DNA of 64,000 bases from assembly GCA_016708125.1 (NCBI GenBank), contig JADJGF010000001.1:3680001-3744000 (forward strand). The letters are read 5' to 3'. Shown here one piece after another: positions 47,989-55,715 of the stretch. The position numbers and the translations under genes are program-made. Each line of letters opens with the position of its first letter. Position 1 is the stretch's first letter. The stretch is from Ignavibacteriota bacterium. Its GTDB lineage: Bacteria > Bacteroidota > Ignavibacteria > Ignavibacteriales > Melioribacteraceae. The notes beneath the pieces were generated by a model. It had not been told where the DNA came from, did no database searches, and saw nothing but the letters and a program-made list of their open reading frames with translations.

Positions 47989-49933
47989 ATTTCGCATAAC
48001 GATTTTTATACTTTTTAATCCAATAATTTTATTCTCACAAATTGATTCGTCCGAAATTTTAGATTTAAAAATATTTGAGTTATTTGAAGATTTTTCAAGC
48101 GAAGATGACGATTTTAATTATTATGATTTATTAGAAAATTTTATTGAAAATCCAATAGATATAAATTCTGCGGATAAAAATGAATTATTGAAAATTCCAT
48201 TTTTAAAATTGAATGACGCTAAATCAATTTTGAAGACGAGAAAAATGCTCAATGAATTTACTTCAATTGAAGATTTGAATTTAGTAAAAGATATTCATCC
48301 GGATATTTTAATGCTTCTAAAATTATTAGTAATTGTGAAACCAAAAAATGATAAATCTGCTAAAACTTATTTTAATAATTTTTCTTTAAGATCAAGAATC
48401 AGCAATGATTTACAGGAACGTTCCGGATTTACCGAAAATAAATTTTCCGGAAATGGATTAAAAAATTATAATAGAATTAAATTTAATTATTCAGATTTTT
48501 CTTTAGGATTTTTAACTGAAAAAGATGTCGGCGAAAAATTATTTACTGATCACTATTCCGGGTTTTTATCATACAAAAATTTAGGAATTGTTAAAGAAAT
48601 TTTAGTTGGTGATTTTAATATTGAGTTTGGACAAGGCTTAGCAATTTGGAGTCCTTATTCATTTTCAAAAAGCAGCGATGCGAATAATATTATTAAGCAA
48701 GAACGCAATTTAGTTCCGCATATTTCTTCCGAAGAAAATAAATTTTTACGTGGAATTGCAATTCATTCTAAACTAAATAATTTTGAAATAAAAACTTTTT
48801 TTTCCCAGAACTACAAAGATGCTTCTATTGATGATTTTGGAAATGTAACAAATTTTAATTTTACCGGATTTCATAGAACGGAAAATGAAATCAACAATTT
48901 TGAAAATTTAAAGGAAACAACTTTTGGAGGAATAATTAATTATTTCATAAACGAAAATTTGAGTTTAGGAATTTCTCACGTAAAAAATATTTTCAATCAA
49001 AATTTATTGTTTCAAAATAATTTTGGTTTACACGGAAATAAATTTTCATTTACTTCATTCAGCTACAATCTTAATTGGGAAAATTTAATCTTCACCGGAG
49101 AACTTTCTAATAATTCAAAAACAACTGCAATCATAAATAATTTATTTTTGGATTTATCAAAATCGTTTCAAGTTTCAGCTTCATATAGAAATTATCCAAA
49201 AGAATATTACAATATTTACAGTTTTGGATTTGGCGAAAGTTCAAATACACAAAATGAAAACGGATTTTATTTCGGTGTAAAATTTAATTCGGATTTTGGA
49301 AAAATAAATTTGTATTACGATATATTTAATTTTCCATATTCAAATTCGTTGAACGGTTTTTCAGCAAACGGAAATGATTTTTTATTTAATTATGAAAATA
49401 AAATTTTACCGAATATAAAAGTTGATTTAAAATTTAAAGATGAAGTTAAAGAAATATTTATCATAGAAAATTTAGAAGAAAAAATTGACGCACAAGAAAA
49501 ATTGATTTTTAGATTTACGTTGGATTATAATTTATCAAAACTAATTTTTGGCAAATCCAGATTTGAATATGTTAAATTCATTGAAGTAAAAAATATCGAA
49601 GAAGGTTATTTACTTTTTCAAGATTTAAAATTAAAAATCAAAAATAATATTTCAGTTTCAACTCGATTTATTTTCTTCCAAACAAAATCTTATAATTCCA
49701 GAATTTACGAATTTGAAAATGATATTAAAGGAGTTTTAAATAATTTAGCTTTATTTGGCGAAGGAATGAGAATATATTTTTTGATTCAATATAACCCAAT
49801 TGACAATTTAGAAATTTATTTTAAATATTCAGAAACTTATAAACCAAATGAAAAAACACTAAGCTCCGGTTATTCAGAAATCATTGGAAATATTGACAAT
49901 AAAATTTCCGCACAAATTTATTTTAGATTCTAA
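47978..49933 (+). CDS. Outer-membrane barrel protein with helix-hairpin-helix N-terminal domain
   Basis: A 651-residue exported protein. Signal peptide (about 1-19), then an HhH region at about 45-125 (NPIDINSADKNELLKIPFLK, a ComEA-like motif), then a long barrel-like beta region from about 135 to the end (alternating strands, terminal ISAQIYFRF). This combination occurs in Bacteroidota genomes; the HhH suggests contact with DNA, perhaps in uptake, but this is inference. Start overlaps the PorV-like gene. Confidence 0.75.
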   Translation: MKIKFRITIFILFNPIILFSQIDSSEILDLKIFELFEDFSSEDDDFNYYDLLENFIENPIDINSADKNELLKIPFLKLNDAKSILKTRKMLNEFTSIEDLNLVKDIHPDILMLLKLLVIVKPKNDKSAKTYFNNFSLRSRISNDLQERSGFTENKFSGNGLKNYNRIKFNYSDFSLGFLTEKDVGEKLFTDHYSGFLSYKNLGIVKEILVGDFNIEFGQGLAIWSPYSFSKSSDANNIIKQERNLVPHISSEENKFLRGIAIHSKLNNFEIKTFFSQNYKDASIDDFGNVTNFNFTGFHRTENEINNFENLKETTFGGIINYFINENLSLGISHVKNIFNQNLLFQNNFGLHGNKFSFTSFSYNLNWENLIFTGELSNNSKTTAIINNLFLDLSKSFQVSASYRNYPKEYYNIYSFGFGESSNTQNENGFYFGVKFNSDFGKINLYYDIFNFPYSNSLNGFSANGNDFLFNYENKILPNIKVDLKFKDEVKEIFIIENLEEKIDAQEKLIFRFTLDYNLSKLIFGKSRFEYVKFIEVKNIEEGYLLFQDLKLKIKNNISVSTRFIFFQTKSYNSRIYEFENDIKGVLNNLALFGEGMRIYFLIQYNPIDNLEIYFKYSETYKPNEKTLSSGYSEIIGNIDNKISAQIYFRF

Positions 49934-50023
49934 AATAAATACTTCAATTTACTTTATCTTGCTTAATAATTTTTGTCTATCTAATTTTACCTAATAAACT
50001 TAACTATTTACAGAGGATATTGA

Positions 50024-51202
50024 ATGAGAACAATTGTATCATTGCCTGGAGACGGCATAGGAAAAACAGTTTTACCGGAATCTATTAGATTATTGGATGC
50101 AGCGGGATTTAAAGCAAATTATGTTCATGGAGATATTGGCTGGGAATTTTGGCAGAAAGAAGGAAACGCACTTCCACAAAGAACTATAGATTTATTGCAA
50201 GAACATAAAATTGGTTTGTTTGGCGCAATTACAAGTAAAGCAAAAGATGCCGCCGATGCTGAACTTGATCCTTCTCTTAAAGGAAAAGGTTACGTTTATT
50301 TTAGTCCAATTGTAAGTTTACGCCAACATTTTGATTTGGATATTTGCATTCGTCCGTGTCATTCATTTAAAGGAAATCCCCTTAATTTTATTAGAAAAGA
50401 TGGTAAAGGCGGATTTGAAGAACCCTTGGTAGATACAGTAATTTTCAGACAAAATACAGAAGGAATGTACGGCGGAATTGAATGGACAAATCCTCCAAAA
50501 CAAGTAAGAGATGCTTTTGAAACTCATCCTAAAATGAAAACTTTTGCAAATATTCCAAGTGAAGAAATGGCAATTTCAACAAGAATTGTTTCAAAAAAAT
50601 ATACTGAAAGAATTATTCGCGCGGGATTTGAATATGCAAAAAAGTTTGGTTATAAAAATGTTACAATTTGCGAAAAGCCAAATGTGCTGCGGGAAACTTC
50701 CGGAATGTTTATGAAACTTGGAAAACAAATTGCCAAAGAATTTCCGGGAATTGATTTATGGGATACAAACATTGATGCACAAATGATGTGGTTAACAAAA
50801 AATCCGGAAAATTATGGAGTTATAGTTTCTGAAAATATGTTTGGTGATATTATTAGTGACGGTTTTGCCGGTTTAATTGGCGGATTAGGTTTTGCATGCT
50901 CAGCAAATATTGGTGAAGAAGTTGCTGTATTTGAACCAACTCATGGTTCAGCTCCAAAATATCAAGAATTAAATCCAAGTATTGTAAATCCAATTGCAAT
51001 GTTTTTAAGCGCATGCATGATGCTTGATCATATTGGAGAAAAAGCATTGGCATTAAAAATTAAAAAAGCAATTGCAGATGTAATTGAAGAAGGTAAAGTT
51101 AAAACTTACGATATGATGAAATTACGCGGCGGCGCAGATGTATTTTCAAAAGGAGCTTGCACAACTCAAGAAATGACTGATGCGGTAATTAAAAAATTGT
51201 AA
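50024..51202 (+). CDS. Isocitrate/isopropylmalate dehydrogenase family protein, probably isocitrate dehydrogenase
   Basis: A 392-residue beta-decarboxylating dehydrogenase. Landmarks are SLPGDGIGKTVLPESIRLLD, SLRQHFDLDICIRPCHSF, FRQNTEGMYGGIEW, ICEKPNVLRETSG, ENMFGDIISDGFAGLIGGLG and the nucleotide site EPTHGSAPKYQ. The family contains NAD- and NADP-dependent isocitrate, isopropylmalate and homoisocitrate dehydrogenases. With aconitase and citrate lyase downstream, isocitrate is the most likely substrate. SD AGAGG precedes the ATG. Its TAA stop lies two bases before the first octamer repeat array. Confidence 0.85.
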   Translation: MRTIVSLPGDGIGKTVLPESIRLLDAAGFKANYVHGDIGWEFWQKEGNALPQRTIDLLQEHKIGLFGAITSKAKDAADAELDPSLKGKGYVYFSPIVSLRQHFDLDICIRPCHSFKGNPLNFIRKDGKGGFEEPLVDTVIFRQNTEGMYGGIEWTNPPKQVRDAFETHPKMKTFANIPSEEMAISTRIVSKKYTERIIRAGFEYAKKFGYKNVTICEKPNVLRETSGMFMKLGKQIAKEFPGIDLWDTNIDAQMMWLTKNPENYGVIVSENMFGDIISDGFAGLIGGLGFACSANIGEEVAVFEPTHGSAPKYQELNPSIVNPIAMFLSACMMLDHIGEKALALKIKKAIADVIEEGKVKTYDMMKLRGGADVFSKGACTTQEMTDAVIKKL

Positions 51203-51203
51203 A

Positions 51204-51243
51204 ACGTTAAAAAGTATAGACGTTTAGACAAGAAAAGTGAAAA
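51204..51243 (+). repeat. Left octamer array of S23 cassette 1
   Basis: Five consecutive 8-mers: ACGTTAAA, AAGTATAG, ACGTTTAG, ACAAGAAA, AGTGAAAA. The G at position 3 recurs every eight bases in most units. The first unit begins two bases after the stop codon of the upstream gene. Confidence 0.7.
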
Positions 51244-51249
51244 GAAAAA

Positions 51250-51486
51250 ATGTTGAATCTTAGCCATAAAAATCTTACCACTTGGGAAAAAAGTTTAGAA
51301 CTAGTAAAAGAAATTTATCTTTTCTGTGATAAACTTCCCGATAAAGAAAAATATATAATTATTCCTCAATTGAAAAGAGCAGCAATTTCAGTTTCATCAA
51401 ACATTGAAAATGATATTTTAGAATTGAGTGATTAGGTAAATCATAATTTTGCACTAATTTCAAATTTAATTAGTTCTACTAAATAA
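51250..51486 (+). pseudogene. Decayed S23-type four-helix-bundle protein gene (cassette 1)
   Basis: The first 52 codons match the intact copy at 52128 with only three amino-acid changes (49 of 52 identical). An in-frame deletion of 120 bp then removes the equivalent of residues 53-92 (helices 2 and 3, including the conserved KGYARKS motif), and a TAG at codon 62 replaces a Phe codon. Beyond that, DNA similarity continues to the original end (VNHNFALIS...), so the remnant runs to the TAA at 51484-51486. The shortened open frame would give a 61-residue peptide that lacks most of the fold. Confidence 0.88.
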
Positions 51487-51487
51487 A

Positions 51488-51527
51488 TTTCACGTTTCGA
51501 CGTCTTTACGTCTTAACGTTTTCACGG
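51488..51527 (-). repeat. Right octamer array of S23 cassette 1
   Basis: Forward units TTTCACGT, TTCGACGT, CTTTACGT, CTTAACGT, TTTCACGG; as reverse complements ACGTGAAA, ACGTCGAA, ACGTAAAG, ACGTTAAG, CCGTGAAA. All five keep CGT in register. The last two bases (GG) form part of the GGAG SD (51526-51529) of the HD gene. Confidence 0.85.
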
Positions 51528-51536
51528 AGAAAAATA

Positions 51537-52082
51537 ATGCGACAAAAAATAGAACAAATCTGGCCAGAAATTGAATTAATAAAAGATGAAGATATTAAAG
51601 AGAAAACATATAAATGTTGGGAATATGCAATTGAAAATTCTCCTCTTCAACCGGAAGATTTAGAAAAAATTCCTTTTAGTTTGTTGATAGATAATTGTGA
51701 TATTTCATTTATGAATCATAAAAGAACAGCGGTACATCTTTCGATAGATATTGCAAAAAGAATGGAAGAAAATTTCAAGATGAAAATTAATTGGGATTAT
51801 TTAATTTCTGGCGCAATATTAATAGATGTTGGAAAATTATTAGAATATGAAATTAATGATGGAAAATTGGGAACGAGTCGTGATGGAAAATTATTGCGCC
51901 ATCCATTCAGCGGAGTTTCAATTGCCAATCGATTCGATTTACCTTTCGATATTCAACACATTATTGCGTATCACTCGAAAGAAGGTGATTTGGGAAAGCG
52001 AACAATAGAATCAATAATTGTTCATCATGCTGATTTTGTTAGCTTTGAGCCGTTTCAAGAAGTGAAACGTTTAAATGTATAG
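51537..52082 (+). CDS. HD-domain protein lacking the central HD histidine
   Basis: A 181-residue protein of the HD superfamily (phosphohydrolases). Conserved parts: NHKRTAVHLSIDIAKRM with the first His, GAILIDVGKLLEYE where relatives have LHDxGK (the His of the HD pair is Ile here), RHPFSGVSIANRFDLPFDIQ, AYHSKEGDLG and IIVHHADFVSFEPF. Loss of the paired His should weaken metal binding, so activity is doubtful. The last codons (KRLNV) are encoded by the beginning of the next octamer array, suggesting that an insertion replaced the native C-terminus. SD GGAG comes from the flank of the preceding cassette. Confidence 0.82.
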   Translation: MRQKIEQIWPEIELIKDEDIKEKTYKCWEYAIENSPLQPEDLEKIPFSLLIDNCDISFMNHKRTAVHLSIDIAKRMEENFKMKINWDYLISGAILIDVGKLLEYEINDGKLGTSRDGKLLRHPFSGVSIANRFDLPFDIQHIIAYHSKEGDLGKRTIESIIVHHADFVSFEPFQEVKRLNV

Positions 52083-52106
52083 AAGTTGAGAAGTTAAAAC
52101 GTTTAG
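52067..52106 (+). repeat. Left octamer array of S23 cassette 2
   Basis: Five 8-mers: ACGTTTAA, ATGTATAG, AAGTTGAG, AAGTTAAA, ACGTTTAG. The array includes the stop codon of the HD gene (TAG, 52080-52082). Confidence 0.8.
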
Positions 52107-52127
52107 TGAAAAAAATGAAAATAAGCA

Positions 52128-52484
52128 ATGTTAAATCTTAGTCATAAAAATCTTACAACTTGGGAGAGAAGTTTAGAACTTGTAAAAGAGATTTATCAAT
52201 TTTGCGATAGACTTCCGGATAAAGAAAAGTATATTATTATCCCTCAATTAAAACGTGCAGCAATTTCAGTTTCATCAAACATTGCAAAAGGTTATGCAAG
52301 AAAATCAAAAATTGAAACAAAGAGATTTTCAGATATTGCAAGATCATCAATAGTTGAAATTGATACTCAAATTACAATTTGTTTAAAATTAAATTATGTT
52401 ATAGAATCTGATATTACTGCACTATGCGATTTTATAAATCATAACTTTGCTCTAATTTCAAAATTAATTAGTTCCATTAAATAA
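52128..52484 (+). CDS. S23/IVS-type four-helix-bundle protein (cassette 2)
   Basis: A 118-residue protein of the four-helix-bundle family named after 23S rRNA intervening-sequence proteins and related to the Avd protein of diversity-generating retroelements. The conserved core is RAAISVSSNIAKGYARKSKI with ETKRFSDIARSSIVEIDTQ following. The protein is small, basic and probably pentameric and RNA/DNA-binding by analogy. There is no strong SD ahead of its ATG. It lies within inverted octamer arrays between the HD gene and aconitase. Confidence 0.88.
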   Translation: MLNLSHKNLTTWERSLELVKEIYQFCDRLPDKEKYIIIPQLKRAAISVSSNIAKGYARKSKIETKRFSDIARSSIVEIDTQITICLKLNYVIESDITALCDFINHNFALISKLISSIK

Positions 52485-52485
52485 A

Positions 52486-52525
52486 TTTTACGTTTCAACG
52501 CCTCAACGTTTTAACGTCTAAACGG
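52486..52525 (-). repeat. Right octamer array of S23 cassette 2
   Basis: Forward units TTTTACGT, TTCAACGC, CTCAACGT, TTTAACGT, CTAAACGG (reverse complements ACGTAAAA, GCGTTGAA, ACGTTGAG, ACGTTAAA, CCGTTTAG). Starts two bases after the S23 stop, as in cassette 1, and its terminal GG begins the GGAG SD (52524-52527) of the aconitase gene. Confidence 0.88.
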
Positions 52526-52532
52526 AGTAATC

Positions 52533-54503
52533 ATGTCACAAAATCTTGTTGAAAAAATCGTACAAAAATTTGCAGTTGGATTAGAAGAAAATCAAATAGT
52601 TCAAAGTGGAGATATTCTATCCATAAAACCTGCTTATGTAATGACGCACGATAACACCGGCGCTGTTATTCCAAAATTTAAATCTATTGGTGCAACAAAA
52701 TTAGCAAATCCCCGACAAGTTGTTCACACACTTGATCATAATATTCAAGATAAATCTGAATCAAATTTGGAGAAATATAAAAAGATTGAAGATTTTTCTA
52801 AATCTGTCGGTGCAGATTTTTATCCCGCTGGAAGAGGAATTGGTCACCAAATTATGTGTGAAGAAGGTTACGCTTGGCCCGGAAATGTTGTTGTTGCTTC
52901 GGATAGTCATTCAAATATGTATGGCGGACTTGGTGTTTTGGGAACTCCGGTTGTTCGTACAGATGCAGCCGGAATTTGGGCAACCGGTAAAACTTGGTGG
53001 GAAATTCCCCCAATTGCAAAAGTTGAATTGATTGGAAAACTTAGCAAAGGTGTTGTTGGAAAAGATTTAATTATTGCACTTTGCGGTTATTTCAATAACG
53101 ATGAAGTTTTAAATTTTATCATAGAATTTTCCGGTGATGGAATTAAAGAATTAAATATTGATCAACGTTTAACAATTGCAAATATGACAACCGAATGGGG
53201 TGCACTTGGCGGAGTTTTCCCTATTGATGAAATTACAATTAAATGGCTTGAAGAAAGAACTGAATTTATTAAAAATCGTGGATTAGCCGGAGTGCCTTCT
53301 GATATTGATGGAAATGGTATTCATCCAAGATTGAATAAAAAAAGAATTGATGAATTGAAAAATGAATTACCAAATAAGCATCCCGATCAAGATGCTTATT
53401 ATGCAAAAGAATTAACAATTGATTTAAGCACAATTCAGCCAATGGTTTCCGGACCAAATTCTGTAAAAGTAATGAACTCAACTTCAGAGTTGAGCAAAAA
53501 GGAAATCAAAATTCATAAAGCATATTTGGTTTCTTGCGTTAACAGCAGATTGGATGATATTTCCGAAGCAGCAGAAATTTTACGCAATAAAAAAATTGCA
53601 GAAAGTGTAAAATTCTATATCGCAGCTGCATCAAGCGAAGTTCAAGCGGAAAGTGAAAAACGCGGAGATTGGCAAGCTTTAATTGAAGCCGGAGCTATTC
53701 CACTTCCACCCGGATGCGGACCTTGCATTGGACTTGGAACCGGTCTGCTTGAAGATGGCGAAGTTGGAATTTCTGCGACAAATAGAAATTTTAAAGGAAG
53801 AATGGGTTCGCCCAATGCCCAAGCCTATTTGGCTTCATCGGCGGTTGTAGCTTATTCCGCTTTAAAAGGTAAAATTGATTTTGATTGGAATGAACAAAAA
53901 GAAATCAAAGCTGAAATTAAAACAAACAAACCAAAAATTCGCGAAGCAGTAAAAGTAAAAATTATTGATGGATTTACGGAAAAAATTAATGGCAATATAA
54001 TTTTCTGTCATCAAGATAATTTGAATACAGATGGAATTTATCCCGGCAAATATACTTATGTAGATGATTTCAAACCGGAAGATCAAGCTAAAGTTGCAAT
54101 GGAAAATTATGATCCCGACTTTCAACAAATTGCAAAAGTTGGTGATATACTTGTCGGCGGCTATAATTTTGGGACCGGAAGTTCGCGCGAACAAGCTGCA
54201 ACAGCATTGAAATATAGAGGTATTAAATTAGTAATCGTCGGTTCTGCAAGTCAAACTTATAAACGAAATGCTCTCAATAATGGTTATTTGGTTATTGAAA
54301 TTCCGGAATTAGTTGATGATCTCAAAAATAAATTTAGTAACAAAAACTTAACAGTAAATACTAATTCTATTGCATATCTTGATTTTGTAAATTCAGAATT
54401 AATTTTTGAAAATAAAAAATATAATTTTGCACCAATTGGAACTGCAGCCCAAGAATTAGTTGTAACCGGTGGATTGGAAAATTGGATTAAGAAAAATTTA
54501 TAA
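52533..54503 (+). CDS. Aconitate hydratase (aconitase, Aquifex type)
   Basis: A 656-residue single-chain aconitase interconverting citrate and isocitrate. The iron-sulphur ligands are Cys335 (in SCVNSRLDD), Cys395 and Cys398 (GCGPCIGLGTG). DSHSNMYGGLGVLGTPV and GRGIGHQIMCEEGYAWPG are in the N-terminal part, and the swivel domain contains GYNFGTGSSREQAATALKYR (with the substrate-binding SSRE loop). The length and style match the shorter aconitase type also seen in Aquifex. The SD overlaps the end of cassette 2. It follows the dehydrogenase, forming a citrate-isocitrate-oxoglutarate step pair. Confidence 0.93.
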   Translation: MSQNLVEKIVQKFAVGLEENQIVQSGDILSIKPAYVMTHDNTGAVIPKFKSIGATKLANPRQVVHTLDHNIQDKSESNLEKYKKIEDFSKSVGADFYPAGRGIGHQIMCEEGYAWPGNVVVASDSHSNMYGGLGVLGTPVVRTDAAGIWATGKTWWEIPPIAKVELIGKLSKGVVGKDLIIALCGYFNNDEVLNFIIEFSGDGIKELNIDQRLTIANMTTEWGALGGVFPIDEITIKWLEERTEFIKNRGLAGVPSDIDGNGIHPRLNKKRIDELKNELPNKHPDQDAYYAKELTIDLSTIQPMVSGPNSVKVMNSTSELSKKEIKIHKAYLVSCVNSRLDDISEAAEILRNKKIAESVKFYIAAASSEVQAESEKRGDWQALIEAGAIPLPPGCGPCIGLGTGLLEDGEVGISATNRNFKGRMGSPNAQAYLASSAVVAYSALKGKIDFDWNEQKEIKAEIKTNKPKIREAVKVKIIDGFTEKINGNIIFCHQDNLNTDGIYPGKYTYVDDFKPEDQAKVAMENYDPDFQQIAKVGDILVGGYNFGTGSSREQAATALKYRGIKLVIVGSASQTYKRNALNNGYLVIEIPELVDDLKNKFSNKNLTVNTNSIAYLDFVNSELIFENKKYNFAPIGTAAQELVVTGGLENWIKKNL

Positions 54504-54523
54504 AATTTTAATAGGAATTTGTT

Positions 54524-55426
54524 ATGAAAAATATTTTAAGAAATTTTAAATCCTCATTAATCTTTTTGCAAATATTTGTTTTATCAATTTATGTAAATGC
54601 TCAAAATGAAGAATTTACTTTTGTTTTTGCAACAGATATTCACATTCAAAAAGAAAGAAATGCCGATAAAGGTTTTACAAAGGCAATTGAAGAAATAAAT
54701 AAACTAAATCCAGATTTTGTAATAACCGGCGGCGACTTGGTTATGGATGCTCTTGGAGCAAATTTTAATCGAGCCGATAGCCAATATAATCTATACAACG
54801 AAACAATAAAATTATTAAATGCTCCTCTTTTCAACACAATTGGAAATCACGAAATTTTTGGTTGGTACAAAAAAAGTAATGTTGATAGATCTCATCCTGA
54901 ATTCGGCAAAAAAATGTATCAAAACAGAATTGGTAAACTTTATTATTCTTTCATTCACAAAGGTGTAAAATTTATAATACTTGATTCAATTGAAGAAGTT
55001 GCTGAGGAAAATGGATATTATGGTTTTATAAATTCCGAACAAATTGAATGGCTAAAAAAAGAACTTTCAGAAACAGAAAAAACAATGCCGATTATCATTT
55101 CTACACATATTCCACTCTACACAATGTTTGCCCAAATGGCAAATGGATCAATGGCTGCATGTGATCGCGGACTTGTAATTGAAAACTCGAAAGAAGTTTT
55201 GGAATTATTAAAAGAACATAATTTGAAATTAATTTTACAAGGTCATTTACATGTTTTTGAAGATTTAAATATAATGAACAGATTTAGAATTATTACCGGC
55301 GGAGCAGTTAGTGCAAGATGGTGGCAAGGACCAAATCAAGGAATGGAAGAAGGATTTTTAATCGTAAAAGTTAAAAAAGACAAAATTGAATCCGAATATT
55401 TTGATTACGGCTGGCAAGTAGAATAA
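54524..55426 (+). CDS. Secreted calcineurin-like metallophosphoesterase
   Basis: A 300-residue exported enzyme with a signal peptide (about 1-26, ending VNAQ). The metal-binding motifs are FATDIHIQ (a DIH variant), GGDLVMD, GNHEIFGW, STHIPLY and QGHLHVFE, all in the correct order. It should hydrolyse phosphomonoesters or diesters in the periplasm; substrate unknown. It lies 20 bp after aconitase, and no clear link with citrate metabolism is visible. Confidence 0.9.
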   Translation: MKNILRNFKSSLIFLQIFVLSIYVNAQNEEFTFVFATDIHIQKERNADKGFTKAIEEINKLNPDFVITGGDLVMDALGANFNRADSQYNLYNETIKLLNAPLFNTIGNHEIFGWYKKSNVDRSHPEFGKKMYQNRIGKLYYSFIHKGVKFIILDSIEEVAEENGYYGFINSEQIEWLKKELSETEKTMPIIISTHIPLYTMFAQMANGSMAACDRGLVIENSKEVLELLKEHNLKLILQGHLHVFEDLNIMNRFRIITGGAVSARWWQGPNQGMEEGFLIVKVKKDKIESEYFDYGWQVE

Positions 55427-55715
55427 TTATAATTCTTTAAAAGTCCACTCTTGAGAGGAGATTTAGGGCTGTGTAAAAATATAGAATTAACCTCTTATAA
55501 CGTGAGTGTTAGGAAATATAAAACTGACGAAAATTTATTTGTTTTATTCGATAATTATTATGTAATTTTTCATCATATTTAACGCAAATTATTGATGTTA
55601 ATTAAAATCGCAAAAAGCATATTTATTTATTTACCATATCTCAACATCCCAAAGTTGTACCAAACTTACTGGCGCAATAGTTAATTTTAAAATATAATAA
55701 TAAGGAATTCTTGTT
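55427..55715. other. 289-bp region without a gene before the MmgE/PrpD gene
   Basis: AT-rich, no convincing open frame on either strand. It contains a GC-richer block near 55444-55476 (CCACTCTTGAGAGGAG followed by ATTTAGGGCTGTG), which resembles intergenic repeats I have seen in related genomes, and the SD AAGGA before the downstream ATG. A promoter for the second half of the cluster probably lies here; none could be pinned down. Confidence 0.4.

Larger units (their letters stand above)
51204..51527 (+). mobile_element. S23 cassette 1 (octamer arms plus decayed S23 gene)
   Basis: Left arm, S23 pseudogene and right arm fill the gap between the isocitrate dehydrogenase stop and the SD of the HD gene. 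Both arms are arrays of five 8-bp units, and 32 bases of the left arm (51201-51232) align without gaps to the reverse complement of 51491-51522 with 24 identities. No transposase is nearby, so mobility is inferred from the repetition of this architecture and from the close relation to cassette 2. Confidence 0.55.
52067..52525 (+). mobile_element. S23 cassette 2 (octamer arms plus intact S23 gene)
   Basis: A 459-bp unit: left octamer array, intact S23 gene and right octamer array, filling the interval between the HD gene and aconitase. A 35-base part of the left arm (52068-52102) aligns without gaps to the reverse complement of 52490-52524 with 26 identities. It is a close relative of cassette 1 in gene and arms. 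Confidence 0.6.

Noticed and set aside
51204..52525. Seven-base periodicity in the arms
   Set aside because: A first reading suggested heptads, but writing out the units shows that eight bases keep the CGT or TTG core in register.
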